Origin: an uncultured Bacteroides sp.
Lineage (GTDB): Bacteria > Bacteroidota > Bacteroidia > Bacteroidales > Bacteroidaceae
NCBI GenBank assembly: GCA_900557355.1
Contig: USSR01000303.1
Location: forward strand, 1 to 7,970
Length of the DNA: 7,970 nucleotides
Reading direction: 5' to 3'
In this document: piece after piece, positions 1 to 5,848 of the stretch
Numbering within the stretch: the first letter of the stretch is position 1
Layout of the letters: each line of letters opens with the position of its first letter
Position numbers and translations under genes: made by a program
Notes under the pieces: model-generated
The model's input: the letters and a program-made list of their open reading frames with translations, nothing else
Databases searched by the model: none
What the model was told of the DNA's origin: nothing

Positions 1-294
1 GGAAAGACCGGAGAAGAAACCACCCGTCAGGAAGGCAATCGGCACCCAGTGATTTTGTACATCGAAACCGTATGCCATAATAGAGAAAAGGATCACAAGT
101 CCCAGAAATACCCAGCCAACTATCTTATACTGTTGTTTCAGATAAGACATTGCGCCTTTACGCACAGCGGCAGCAATCTTTATCATTTGTGGAGTACCCT
201 CACTCTCTTTCATCATTTGCTTATGAAAATAGTAAGCAAAGCAGAGAGCTAAAACGGAAGCGGCCGGAATCAGCCAGAAAAGCAAACTGTCCAT
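1..294 (-). CDS. hppA: Membrane-bound ion-translocating pyrophosphatase, N-terminal part (runs off the left edge)
   Basis: The gene starts at an ATG at 294-292, and its frame stays open for 98 codons to the window edge. Family knowledge: these integral membrane enzymes hydrolyse pyrophosphate and pump Na+ and/or H+ across the cytoplasmic membrane. Seen here: an N-terminal hydrophobic helix (about residues 4-21); a cytoplasmic stretch with the family-like motif IAAAVRKGAMSYLKQQYK (about 39-56); a second helix (about 58-75); and the start of a third segment containing GGFFSGLS (91-98). Related proteins usually exceed 700 residues, so only about one seventh is present, and the pyrophosphate-binding and ion-selectivity residues lie outside the window. 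The pump type (Na+, H+, K+-dependence) therefore cannot be judged. The leader lacks a Shine-Dalgarno sequence, as is common in Bacteroides. Identification rests on the N-terminal motifs. Confidence 0.9.
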   Translation of the reverse strand, partial: MDSLLFWLIPAASVLALCFAYYFHKQMMKESEGTPQMIKIAAAVRKGAMSYLKQQYKIVGWVFLGLVILFSIMAYGFDVQNHWVPIAFLTGGFFSGLS

Positions 295-356
295 GGTGTT
301 ATTCGTATTAAAAGGTTGATTGAAAGCCTAAAAGTATTGATTTTAAACGAGATAAA

Positions 357-364
357 CAAAGGAA
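357..364 (-). promoter_or_regulatory. Weak candidate -7 promoter element upstream of hppA
   Basis: Read on the minus strand, the site is TTCCTTTG, one mismatch from the Bacteroides -7 consensus TAnnTTTG. It lies about 63 nt upstream of the hppA ATG and downstream of the ybjQ-family terminator, where a promoter for hppA is expected. I see no clear -33 element at 19-21 nt spacing, so this is only a suggestion. Confidence 0.22.
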
Positions 365-419
365 TAAAAGAAAAATTACCGCACCAGTATCATCTTCCAT
401 TCACCCGACTTACTGGAAC

Positions 420-457
420 AAAAAAGGGAAAAGTAATCATTAGCGATTATTTTCCCC
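420..457 (-). terminator. Intrinsic terminator of the UPF0145 gene
   Basis: On the minus strand, starting about 10 nt after the stop codon of the 466-786 gene, a hairpin is followed directly by six U residues (A420-A425 on the plus strand). The stem pairs 426-432 (GGGAAAA) with 450-456 (TTTTCCC), and 434-438 (TAATC) with 445-449 (GATTA). There is one bulged G at 433 and a 6-nt loop (439-444). The stem, bulge and U-tract form a typical rho-independent terminator, and the U-tract orientation shows it serves minus-strand transcription. Confidence 0.8.
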
Positions 458-465
458 TGTATTCA

Positions 466-786
466 TCATTCTACTGTCACAGCCGTACCACAGGCAGTTA
501 CCATCAACATACTGCCGCTTCCACCCACTGTTTCATAATCCAAATCCACACCAATCACCGCATTGGCTCCGAGTGCTCTGGCATGTTCCTGCATTTCACG
601 CAGGGCAATATCTTTCGCTTCGCGCAGTACTTCTTCATAAGAACCACTACGTCCGCCCACTACATCACGAATACTGGCAAAAAAGTCACGGAATACATTG
701 GCACCGATAATCGTTTCACCTGAAACGATACCATAATAGCGGGTGATACGTCCACCCTCGATAGTTGGGGTTGTTGTTACTAACAT
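466..786 (-). CDS. UPF0145 / YbjQ-family protein (DUF74)
   Basis: This gene encodes 106 residues, the usual length for the UPF0145 (YbjQ, putative heavy-metal-binding) family of small soluble cytoplasmic proteins, which assemble as oligomers and have no firmly established function. Seen in sequence: an N-terminal strand region [30 protein letters not shown] (about 17-34); [15 protein letters not shown] (about 43-57); a helix rich in charged residues; [15 protein letters not shown] (about 74-88); and a final [11 protein letters not shown] strand (about 93-103). All are typical of the family. There is no signal peptide or membrane segment. The ATG at 786-784 is supported because the family starts with MLVTTT-like residues. 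The gene appears monocistronic: it has its own terminator directly downstream, and the plus-strand gene upstream is divergent. The link to metals is a family annotation only. Confidence 0.93.
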   Translation of the reverse strand: MLVTTTPTIEGGRITRYYGIVSGETIIGANVFRDFFASIRDVVGGRSGSYEEVLREAKDIALREMQEHARALGANAVIGVDLDYETVGGSGSMLMVTACGTAVTVE

Positions 787-817
787 AATCTTTCTCTATT
801 TATTTAAGTTATTTGCA

Positions 818-840
818 CCCTATTAGACGCACGAATAGGG
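818..840. other. Short inverted repeat in the 5' leader of the UPF0145 gene
   Basis: A perfect 7-bp inverted repeat, CCCTATT (818-824) and AATAGGG (834-840), encloses a 9-nt loop. It begins 32 nt upstream of the minus-strand ATG at 786. It could be a leader hairpin or an operator half-site pair. It is short enough that chance cannot be excluded. Confidence 0.3.
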
Positions 841-937
841 CGGAAAGTTGCAGTGACGCCCCGTTTTATATCTCCTCATTATAATAAAAAAACAAAAAAT
901 AGAGAGCATCTATATATGAGCAGAGTCAACATTTATC

Positions 938-945
938 TATCTTTG
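938..945 (+). promoter_or_regulatory. Bacteroides-type -7 promoter element (TATCTTTG)
   Basis: TATCTTTG is an exact match to the Bacteroides -7 consensus TAnnTTTG. No good -33 TTTG/TTG element is seen at the expected 19-21 nt spacing. Transcription would begin only a few nucleotides before the ATG at 956. That would give a nearly leaderless message, or point to the in-frame ATGs at 986-991 as the true start of the ORF. Confidence 0.5.
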
Positions 946-955
946 TACCGAAGAA

Positions 956-1297
956 ATGGAAACAAAGCATTTTATATTTAAAATAATGATGTATCTGGTA
1001 GTAGTGCTTTTTGCACTGCAACCGGAAGATTATAATTCCTTTTCCGAAAATGAACCTCCTTTTCTTTGCATTGAACAAAACGAGCAGCATTCGCCCGAAG
1101 AGTTCAACGATGAAGCTGTTATTTCCCGTACACTTTCTTTAAACCGTGCGCGTAAGCTCTGTGCAGAGATTACGACTACTTATACTTTCTCTACCGAGAA
1201 CACTAATTTATATCAATATAGTGACGGTACCCAACCGCACAATCTCAGGAGCGTATATTCACCTGAACGTTCCCTACTCTGTATATATCGCCTTTAG
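956..1297 (+). CDS. Small hypothetical protein with hydrophobic N-terminus
   Basis: I do not recognise this protein of 113 residues. The N-terminus contains a hydrophobic stretch (about residues 7-21, IMMYLVVVLFALQ), which fits an uncleaved membrane anchor or a weak signal peptide. The remainder is polar, with two cysteines in its first part (C38 in FLCIEQ and C69 in RKLCAE) and no motif I can assign. In-frame methionines at residues 11 and 12 (986-991) are alternative starts. They would leave a roughly 35-nt leader after the -7 element at 938-945 and place the hydrophobic segment at the very N-terminus. The frame ends at an amber codon (1295-1297) but continues open for 24 more codons to TAA at 1370-1372. 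The gene lies 86 nt upstream of the CNNM gene on the same strand and may share its transcript. Coding status is supported by the promoter match, the gap it fills and the N-terminal hydrophobic segment, but not by homology. Confidence 0.5.
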   Translation: METKHFIFKIMMYLVVVLFALQPEDYNSFSENEPPFLCIEQNEQHSPEEFNDEAVISRTLSLNRARKLCAEITTTYTFSTENTNLYQYSDGTQPHNLRSVYSPERSLLCIYRL

Positions 1298-1383
1298 CAC
1301 AAGTCCTTCTATTACCGTATTTTTATATTTTATCCGGGCGAATCTTATATTCGTTCCGCTATGTCTAATTAATTAATTTATAT

Positions 1384-2424
1384 ATGGGACTTGTTTTATT
1401 ATACTTAACCCTTGCATTAGCTTTATCATTTTTATGCTCCATTCTTGAAGCAGTTTTATTATCTACTCCAATGTCGTACATCTCCACTAAAGAGAAAACA
1501 CATGGGAAAAGCGCTATTTTATTAAAGAAGTTCAAACAAGACATCGACCGGCCTATTGCTGCCATATTATCCTTGAACACCATAGCCCACACCGTGGGTG
1601 CTGCAGGTGTAGGTGCCGAAGCAGTAAAGATATTCGGAGAAGCTTACTTCGGTGTAATCTCTGCCATACTGACTATCTTAATTCTCGTTCTCTCAGAGAT
1701 CATTCCTAAAACGATAGGTGCCTGCTACTGGCGCACACTGGCACTTCCGTCAGCCCGTATCATCAATTTCCTTATTATCATCTGTTACCCCTTAGTGTGG
1801 CTGTCCGAACTGATTACCCGCCTTTTTTCTTCCGGCAAACAGGAATTATCCGTAAGTCGCGAAGAAGTTTCGGCCATGATTTCCATCGGAGTAGAAGAAG
1901 GTGTTTTCCAGATGAAAGAGAACAAGATGATACAGAACCTCATTAAACTGGATAAAGTAAAGTCACAATCCATTATGACTCCCCGTACTGTGGTGGCAAC
2001 AGCTCCCGAAAGTATGTCTTTGAAGGAATTCTATCAGGATGGCAAATATAAGTTTTACTCTCGTATTCCTGTCTACAATGATAGTGAAGATTATATCACA
2101 GGATATGTATTGCGGCAAACTGTACTTGAAAAGTTAGCAGAGGATAGATTTGATATGTGCCTGAAGGATGTGGCCCGTCCTATTCTTTCTTGCCCGGAAA
2201 ATAGTTCTGTTTCCACCGTTTGGGAACAAATGCTTGAAAAGAAAGAACATATTTCAATCTTGATTGATGAATATGGCTGCTTCTGGGGAATTGTCACAAT
2301 GGAGGATATCATCGAAACAGCCTTAGGTTTTGAAATTGTAGATGAAAAAGACTCCGTAACGGATATGCAGAAGCTGGCACGAGATAAGTGGCAGAAGAAG
2401 CAGGCGGAGGTACAGGTGGGATAA
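1384..2424 (+). CDS. CNNM/CorC-type membrane protein with CBS domain pair (hemolysin-related)
   Basis: This protein of 346 residues has the architecture of CNNM/CorC divalent-cation (Mg2+/Co2+) transport-related proteins, often annotated as hemolysins. The N-terminal DUF21/CNNM membrane domain (about residues 1-145) has hydrophobic segments near 3-23, 57-77, 90-113 and 122-144. It includes the family signature LSEIIPKTIG (103-112), with helix-breaking Pro and conserved Glu. A cytoplasmic linker, SREEVSAMISIGVEEGVF (158-175), is also typical. Two CBS motifs follow: the first begins at SIMTPRTVV (196-204) and includes FYSRIPVYN (224-232); the second spans about 262-316, with ILIDEYGCFWGIVTMEDIIE (292-311). 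CBS pairs usually bind adenine nucleotides and gate transport. The C-terminal CorC_HlyC domain found in most bacterial members (about 430 residues) is absent; the chain ends about 30 residues after CBS2 in a charged tail. The ATG at 1384 lies in an AT-rich leader without a Shine-Dalgarno sequence. The exact ion and direction of transport are unknown. Confidence 0.9.
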   Translation: MGLVLLYLTLALALSFLCSILEAVLLSTPMSYISTKEKTHGKSAILLKKFKQDIDRPIAAILSLNTIAHTVGAAGVGAEAVKIFGEAYFGVISAILTILILVLSEIIPKTIGACYWRTLALPSARIINFLIIICYPLVWLSELITRLFSSGKQELSVSREEVSAMISIGVEEGVFQMKENKMIQNLIKLDKVKSQSIMTPRTVVATAPESMSLKEFYQDGKYKFYSRIPVYNDSEDYITGYVLRQTVLEKLAEDRFDMCLKDVARPILSCPENSSVSTVWEQMLEKKEHISILIDEYGCFWGIVTMEDIIETALGFEIVDEKDSVTDMQKLARDKWQKKQAEVQVG

Positions 2425-2447
2425 ACGGAACTATACCTCAATAAACA

Positions 2448-2478
2448 AAGGGAGATACGACTAAGCCATATCTCCCTT
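2448..2478. terminator. Bidirectional intrinsic terminator between the CNNM gene and sufS
   Basis: A perfect 10-bp stem, AAGGGAGATA (2448-2457) with TATCTCCCTT (2469-2478), encloses an 11-nt loop. It is followed on the plus strand by a T-rich stretch (CTTCTTTATATATTTATTTT). On the minus strand the tract after the stem is TTTGTTTATT. The element sits between two converging genes (stop codons ending at 2424 and starting at 2503) and probably ends both the CNNM transcript and the suf operon. Confidence 0.8.
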
Positions 2479-2502
2479 CTTTATATATTTATTTTATTAT
2501 AC

Positions 2503-3717
2503 TCAGAACATCTTGCTGACACGTTCGATACCTGCCACCAAAGCATTTACTTCTTCTTTCGTATTATAGATTCCAAAGGAAGCACGCACTGTTCCTTCTA
2601 TGTCGAGGCGTTGCATCAACGGTTGGGCACAATGGTGTCCCGTACGTACGGCAATGCCGAGACGATCGAGCAATGTGCCCATATCGAAGTGATGAATATC
2701 ACCCACAAGGAAAGAGATGACGCTCCCTTTCTCAGCAGCTTCACCAAAAATGCGCATGCCAGGGATTGTTTTCAATCGCTGTGTGGCATATTCCGTCAAT
2801 TCATGCTCATAAACGGCAATCTTATCCATGCCAATGGCAGAAACATAATCGAGCGCTTTCGCCAGTCCCGTAGTACCGATATAATCAGGAGTACCAGCTT
2901 CGAACTTAAATGGCAATTCATTGAAAGTAGTACGTTCAAAAGATACATGCTTTATCATCTCACCGCCGCCCTGATAAGGGGGTAATCTATCCAGCCATTC
3001 TTCCTTACCATAAAGCACACCTACACCGGTAGGGCCATACACTTTATGACCGGAGAATACAAGGAAATCAGCATCCAGATCTTTCACGTCCACTACCATA
3101 TGCGGAATGGACTGTGCCGCATCTACCAGAAAAGGTACATTATGGCTATGGGCAATCTTAATCATTTCTTTGATAGGATTGACCGTACCCAATACATTGG
3201 ACACATGCACTACGCTGACAATCTTTGTTCTATCGTTAAAAAGTTTCTCGTATTCATCCATCAGAAGTTCACCGCGATCGTTCATTGGAATAACCTTCAG
3301 ATTGATACGCTTCCGTTCAGCCAGCAGTTGCCAAGGCACAATGTTACTATGGTGTTCCATTACTGAAACAATCACTTCATCACCCGGACTCAGGAATTCT
3401 TCACCGAAACTGGATGCCAACAAATTGATGCTTTCCGTGGTTCCCCTTGTAAATACGATTTCATTTATAGAACCGGCATTGATGAACTTCCGCACTGTTT
3501 CGCGACTTGCCTCATGCAATTCCGTTGCCTGTTGGGACAGGAAATGTACACCACGATGCACATTGGCATTGACAGAATAATATTCATCCGTTATTGCATC
3601 CACCACACAACGCGGTTTCTGTGTCGTCGCCCCATTATCCAAATAGACTAATGGTTTGCCGTACACTTCACGGGAAAGTATGGGAAAATCGGCTCTTATC
3701 TTTTGAATATCATACAT
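2503..3717 (-). CDS. sufS: Cysteine desulfurase SufS (group II, PLP-dependent)
   Basis: SufS removes sulfur from L-cysteine, giving alanine and a protein-bound persulfide that feeds Fe-S cluster assembly on the SufBCD scaffold. The 404 residues match the usual SufS length. Seen in sequence: YLDNGATTQKP (25-35) near the start; RGTTESINLLA (91-101) in the PLP phosphate region; EHHSNIVPW (121-129), whose His122 stacks on the cofactor ring; DAAQS (199-203), with Asp199 and Gln202 contacting PLP; FSGHKVYGPTGVGVLYG (221-237), with Lys225 as the Schiff-base lysine; and RTGHHCAQP (358-366), with Cys363 as the persulfide-forming cysteine. These align by eye with K226, C364 and H123 of E. coli SufS. 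The RTGHHC form marks the SufS subgroup rather than IscS/NifS. It is the last gene of the operon, 23 nt after sufD, and is followed by the shared terminator. Its usual sulfur-transfer partner (SufE or SufU) is not encoded in the window. Confidence 0.97.
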   Translation of the reverse strand: MYDIQKIRADFPILSREVYGKPLVYLDNGATTQKPRCVVDAITDEYYSVNANVHRGVHFLSQQATELHEASRETVRKFINAGSINEIVFTRGTTESINLLASSFGEEFLSPGDEVIVSVMEHHSNIVPWQLLAERKRINLKVIPMNDRGELLMDEYEKLFNDRTKIVSVVHVSNVLGTVNPIKEMIKIAHSHNVPFLVDAAQSIPHMVVDVKDLDADFLVFSGHKVYGPTGVGVLYGKEEWLDRLPPYQGGGEMIKHVSFERTTFNELPFKFEAGTPDYIGTTGLAKALDYVSAIGMDKIAVYEHELTEYATQRLKTIPGMRIFGEAAEKGSVISFLVGDIHHFDMGTLLDRLGIAVRTGHHCAQPLMQRLDIEGTVRASFGIYNTKEEVNALVAGIERVSKMF

Positions 3718-3740
3718 GTTGTTTAGGTATTAGTATATTC

Positions 3741-4223
3741 TCACTTACATATCGCACAGCCCTGGCACTTATTCAGTTCACCACGGAAACGTTTCTCAAC
3801 CAAGAGGTGTAAGCGATCCTTCAAAGCATCCAGACGAATGGTATCAATTACTTCGTTCACGAAAGCAAACATCAGCAATAAGCGAGCTTCACGTGCCGGA
3901 ATACCGCGCTGTCGCATATAGAAAAGTGCATTTTCATCCAACTGCCCAACAGTAGCGCCATGGCTACACTTTACATCATCGGCATAAATTTCCAGTTGCG
4001 GCTGCGTATACATACGTGCCTCGCGTGTAGCGCAAAGGTTCCGGTTCGTTTGTTGCGAACTGGTATGTTGCGCATCCGGACGCACTAACACCAGACCGGC
4101 AAATGCACCAACTGACTGATCATCGAGCACATACTTAAAGAGTTCATTGCTTGTACAGTTAGGCACAGCATGGTCGATGACTGTATTATTATCTACATGC
4201 TGATTCTTATCTGCAATGGCCAT
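3741..4223 (-). CDS. SufD C-terminal fragment (downstream frame)
   Basis: This frame gives 160 residues from an internal ATG at 4223 and overlaps the upstream fragment by 31 nt. It carries the most conserved part of SufD: TSNELFKYVLDD (24-35), QLEIYADDVKCSHGATVGQL (76-95), FYMRQRGI (101-108) and a C-terminal helical region. His88 of the KCSHGATVG motif corresponds by eye to the His of E. coli SufD (H360) reported as important for cluster assembly. The SufD frame extends upstream of this ATG (…AVCG-MAIAD), so the methionine is probably an internal residue of the intact protein rather than a native start, and it has no convincing ribosome binding site. The chain ends with three cysteines in CxxCxxC spacing (153, 156, 159). 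Confidence 0.75.
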   Translation of the reverse strand: MAIADKNQHVDNNTVIDHAVPNCTSNELFKYVLDDQSVGAFAGLVLVRPDAQHTSSQQTNRNLCATREARMYTQPQLEIYADDVKCSHGATVGQLDENALFYMRQRGIPAREARLLLMFAFVNEVIDTIRLDALKDRLHLLVEKRFRGELNKCQGCAICK

Positions 4224-5068
4224 ACCACAAACCGCCCTGCCAGCAATACTTCGGTGGTATTGCGGGAAGTACCGTTATGCAAGGTCATGCCATTCAGCAA
4301 TACATTACTGTTGGCTTCCTGTTTCACATACATATTGCTGATACGTACGGTACTTGTATGCGTTTCTTCCAGTTCGTAAAGATCAAAGACAGCATTCTCA
4401 CCTACGAATACTTCTATCACCTGGGTTGCCAGAAAATTCACGGCATCCATGGCATGATCGCACACCAGCATACGTGCCTGTGCACCATCTTCCAATACAA
4501 TCAATACCCGGCGGTTCACCAGGAAGTTCACGTCACCACGCAGGATGTTTACCAACTGAATGGGACGTTCCACTATTACATTCTTAGGCACATACAGCAG
4601 TACACCGTCTTGTGCAAAAGCAGTGTTGAATGCTGTCACTCCGTCTTTTGAAGTGTCTGCCAGCTTACCATAGTACTTCTTTACCAGTTCCGGATGCTTC
4701 TCTGCCATCTCCTTCAAACTACCGAAGATAACTCCTTCGGGTAGATGAGCTGCGGGCAGAGACTTATTGTAGAAAGCGTCGTTCACCACAAAGTACAGGG
4801 ACGTACTCATATTAGGGACATCGCATTTGAATACTTCATAGGGATTTACCGGAATATCCAGACGGTTCAGGTTCAACCCATAGTCCGGTTCAAAGAACTT
4901 GCTGACATCGGTGTATTTATATTTCTCCTGCTTGCGGGTAGGAAAACCAAGCCGTTCAAAGTCGGCAAACGCAATGGCACGAGGGGTATTCATCACCTCG
5001 GTACTGTGCCGACATATCATAGCTTCCGTCTGGGAGAAAAGATCTATGTATTGTTGTTCCGCATTCAT
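4193..5068 (-). CDS. SufD N-terminal fragment (upstream frame)
   Basis: This frame gives 291 residues, of which 1-278 are SufD-like: the N-terminal helical region with GFPTRKQEKYKYTDV (41-55), and the beginning of the right-handed beta-helix core, with GVLLYVPKNVIVERPIQL (155-172) and TLHNGTSRNTTEVLLAG (262-278). The last 13 residues (RFVVWPLQIRISM) are out-of-frame and end at a TAG at 4195-4193. A Shine-Dalgarno-like GGGAGAG lies just upstream of the ATG, at the end of sufC, whose stop codon is 3 nt away. The start is therefore well supported and probably translationally coupled to sufC. The fragment lacks the second half of the beta-helix and the C-terminal helical domain that mediate SufB and SufC contacts. 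It is unlikely to work alone. Confidence 0.75.
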   Translation of the reverse strand: MNAEQQYIDLFSQTEAMICRHSTEVMNTPRAIAFADFERLGFPTRKQEKYKYTDVSKFFEPDYGLNLNRLDIPVNPYEVFKCDVPNMSTSLYFVVNDAFYNKSLPAAHLPEGVIFGSLKEMAEKHPELVKKYYGKLADTSKDGVTAFNTAFAQDGVLLYVPKNVIVERPIQLVNILRGDVNFLVNRRVLIVLEDGAQARMLVCDHAMDAVNFLATQVIEVFVGENAVFDLYELEETHTSTVRISNMYVKQEANSNVLLNGMTLHNGTSRNTTEVLLAGRFVVWPLQIRISM

Positions 5069-5071
5069 AAT

Positions 5072-5824
5072 TTACTCTCCCAACTCCTTCTTAATCCAAT
5101 CATACCCCTTCTCTTCCAGTTCCAGAGCCAATTCCGGTCCCGCCGTCTTCACGATACGACCTTTGTAAAGCACATGTACGACATCAGGTTTGATATAATC
5201 CAGTAAGCGTTGGTAGTGAGTGATGACAATGGTACTGTTCTCCGGTGTTTTCAACTTATTCACACCTTCAGCTACGATACGCAAAGCATCGATATCCAGT
5301 CCGGAATCCGTTTCATCCAGGATGCTCAATTTGGGTTCCAGCATCGCCATCTGGAAGATTTCATTCCGCTTTTTCTCACCACCTGAGAAACCTTCATTCA
5401 CCGAACGGTTAGCCAGTTTATTGTCCAGTTCCACAATAGCACGCTTTTCACGCATCAACTTCAGGAATTCACTTGCACTGAGAGCAGGCAGATGATTGTA
5501 TTTACGTTGCTCATTCACCGCTGCACGCATAAAGTTGACCATACTCACACCCGGAATTTCTACCGGATATTGGAAACTGAGGAAGATGCCCTCATGGCTA
5601 CGATCTTCCGGTGAAAAATCCAAAAGGTTCTTACCGCAGAAAGTCACGCTTCCCTTCGTCACTTCAAAGGCAGGATTACCCACCAATACAGCCGAAAGAG
5701 TGCTCTTACCGGAACCGTTCGGTCCCATAATAGCATGCACCTCACCTGCTTTTACCGACAGGTTGATGCCTTTCAATATCTCTTTGCCATTTACACTGGC
5801 ATGCAGGTCTTTTATCTCTAACAT
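5072..5824 (-). CDS. sufC: SufC, ABC-type ATPase of the SUF Fe-S assembly complex
   Basis: SufC is a soluble ABC-type ATPase that binds SufB and SufD. Its ATP-driven dimerisation reshapes the scaffold during Fe-S cluster building; it is not a transporter. The 250 residues match the family length. Seen in sequence: Walker [10 protein letters not shown] (34-42) with Lys40; Q-loop [12 protein letters not shown] (81-92) with Gln85; ABC signature [10 protein letters not shown] (146-155); Walker [13 protein letters not shown] (166-177) with catalytic Glu171; and switch His203 in [15 protein letters not shown] and SGGEKKR are the forms characteristic of SufC as opposed to transporter ATPases. The start ATG at 5824 lies 24 nt after sufB in a very AT-rich leader without a Shine-Dalgarno sequence. 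The stop is 3 nt before sufD, implying coupled expression. All catalytic motifs are intact. Confidence 0.98.
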   Translation of the reverse strand: MLEIKDLHASVNGKEILKGINLSVKAGEVHAIMGPNGSGKSTLSAVLVGNPAFEVTKGSVTFCGKNLLDFSPEDRSHEGIFLSFQYPVEIPGVSMVNFMRAAVNEQRKYNHLPALSASEFLKLMREKRAIVELDNKLANRSVNEGFSGGEKKRNEIFQMAMLEPKLSILDETDSGLDIDALRIVAEGVNKLKTPENSTIVITHYQRLLDYIKPDVVHVLYKGRIVKTAGPELALELEEKGYDWIKKELGE

Positions 5825-5848
5825 GATATTTATTTTTTTATTTTAAAC

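Larger units (their letters stand above)
787..955. promoter_or_regulatory. Divergent intergenic region between the UPF0145 gene and the small plus-strand ORF
   Basis: This AT-rich spacer of 169 nt should carry promoters for both flanking genes. It contains one good plus-strand -7 match (938-945) and one short hairpin (818-840), listed separately. I could not find an exact TAnnTTTG for the minus-strand gene. The closest is TATTTTTTG on the minus strand around 891-899, which has a 3-nt instead of a 2-nt spacer. Confidence 0.45.
3741..5068 (-). pseudogene. sufD: sufD, Fe-S cluster assembly scaffold subunit, interrupted by a frameshift
   Basis: SufD is the SufB paralogue that pairs with SufB and SufC in the Fe-S scaffold complex. 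The region encodes a complete SufD in two frames: residues 1-278 from ATG 5068 in one frame, and the remaining 160 or so residues in another, ending at 3741. The break lies at about 4235-4240. There, LLAG should be followed in family members by a short segment (typically like EGAE) before the CGMAIAD stretch. The observed bases go from GCA GG directly to GCG GTT TGT GGT, so about 13 nt appear to be missing. With those restored the protein would be about 446 residues, normal for this group. No other damage is visible on either side. An interrupted sufD within an otherwise intact operon is unexpected, so a sequencing or assembly error is a serious alternative to a real recent deletion. Confidence 0.85.

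Noticed and set aside
316..723. Plus-strand ORF of 135 codons
   Set aside because: It lies antisense to the UPF0145 gene and its terminator, has no recognisable protein features, and overlaps a clear family member on the other strand.
1318..1325. Possible separate -7 promoter element for the CNNM gene (TATTTTTA)
   Set aside because: The last base does not match TAnnTTTG, the stretch is generally AT-rich, and no -33 element is apparent.
1146..1376. Plus-strand ORF of 76 codons overlapping the small ORF at 956-1297
   Set aside because: It starts inside the other ORF in a different frame, with no promoter or leader of its own and no recognisable protein features. It is more likely a shadow.
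3107..3580. Plus-strand ORF of 157 codons antisense to sufS
   Set aside because: It is a shadow of the intact sufS coding frame.
4230..4245. Programmed -1 ribosomal frameshift joining the sufD halves
   Set aside because: A -1 shift would connect the frames, but I see no heptameric slippery site or stimulatory hairpin, and the joined product would still lack several family residues. A small deletion or sequence error explains it better.
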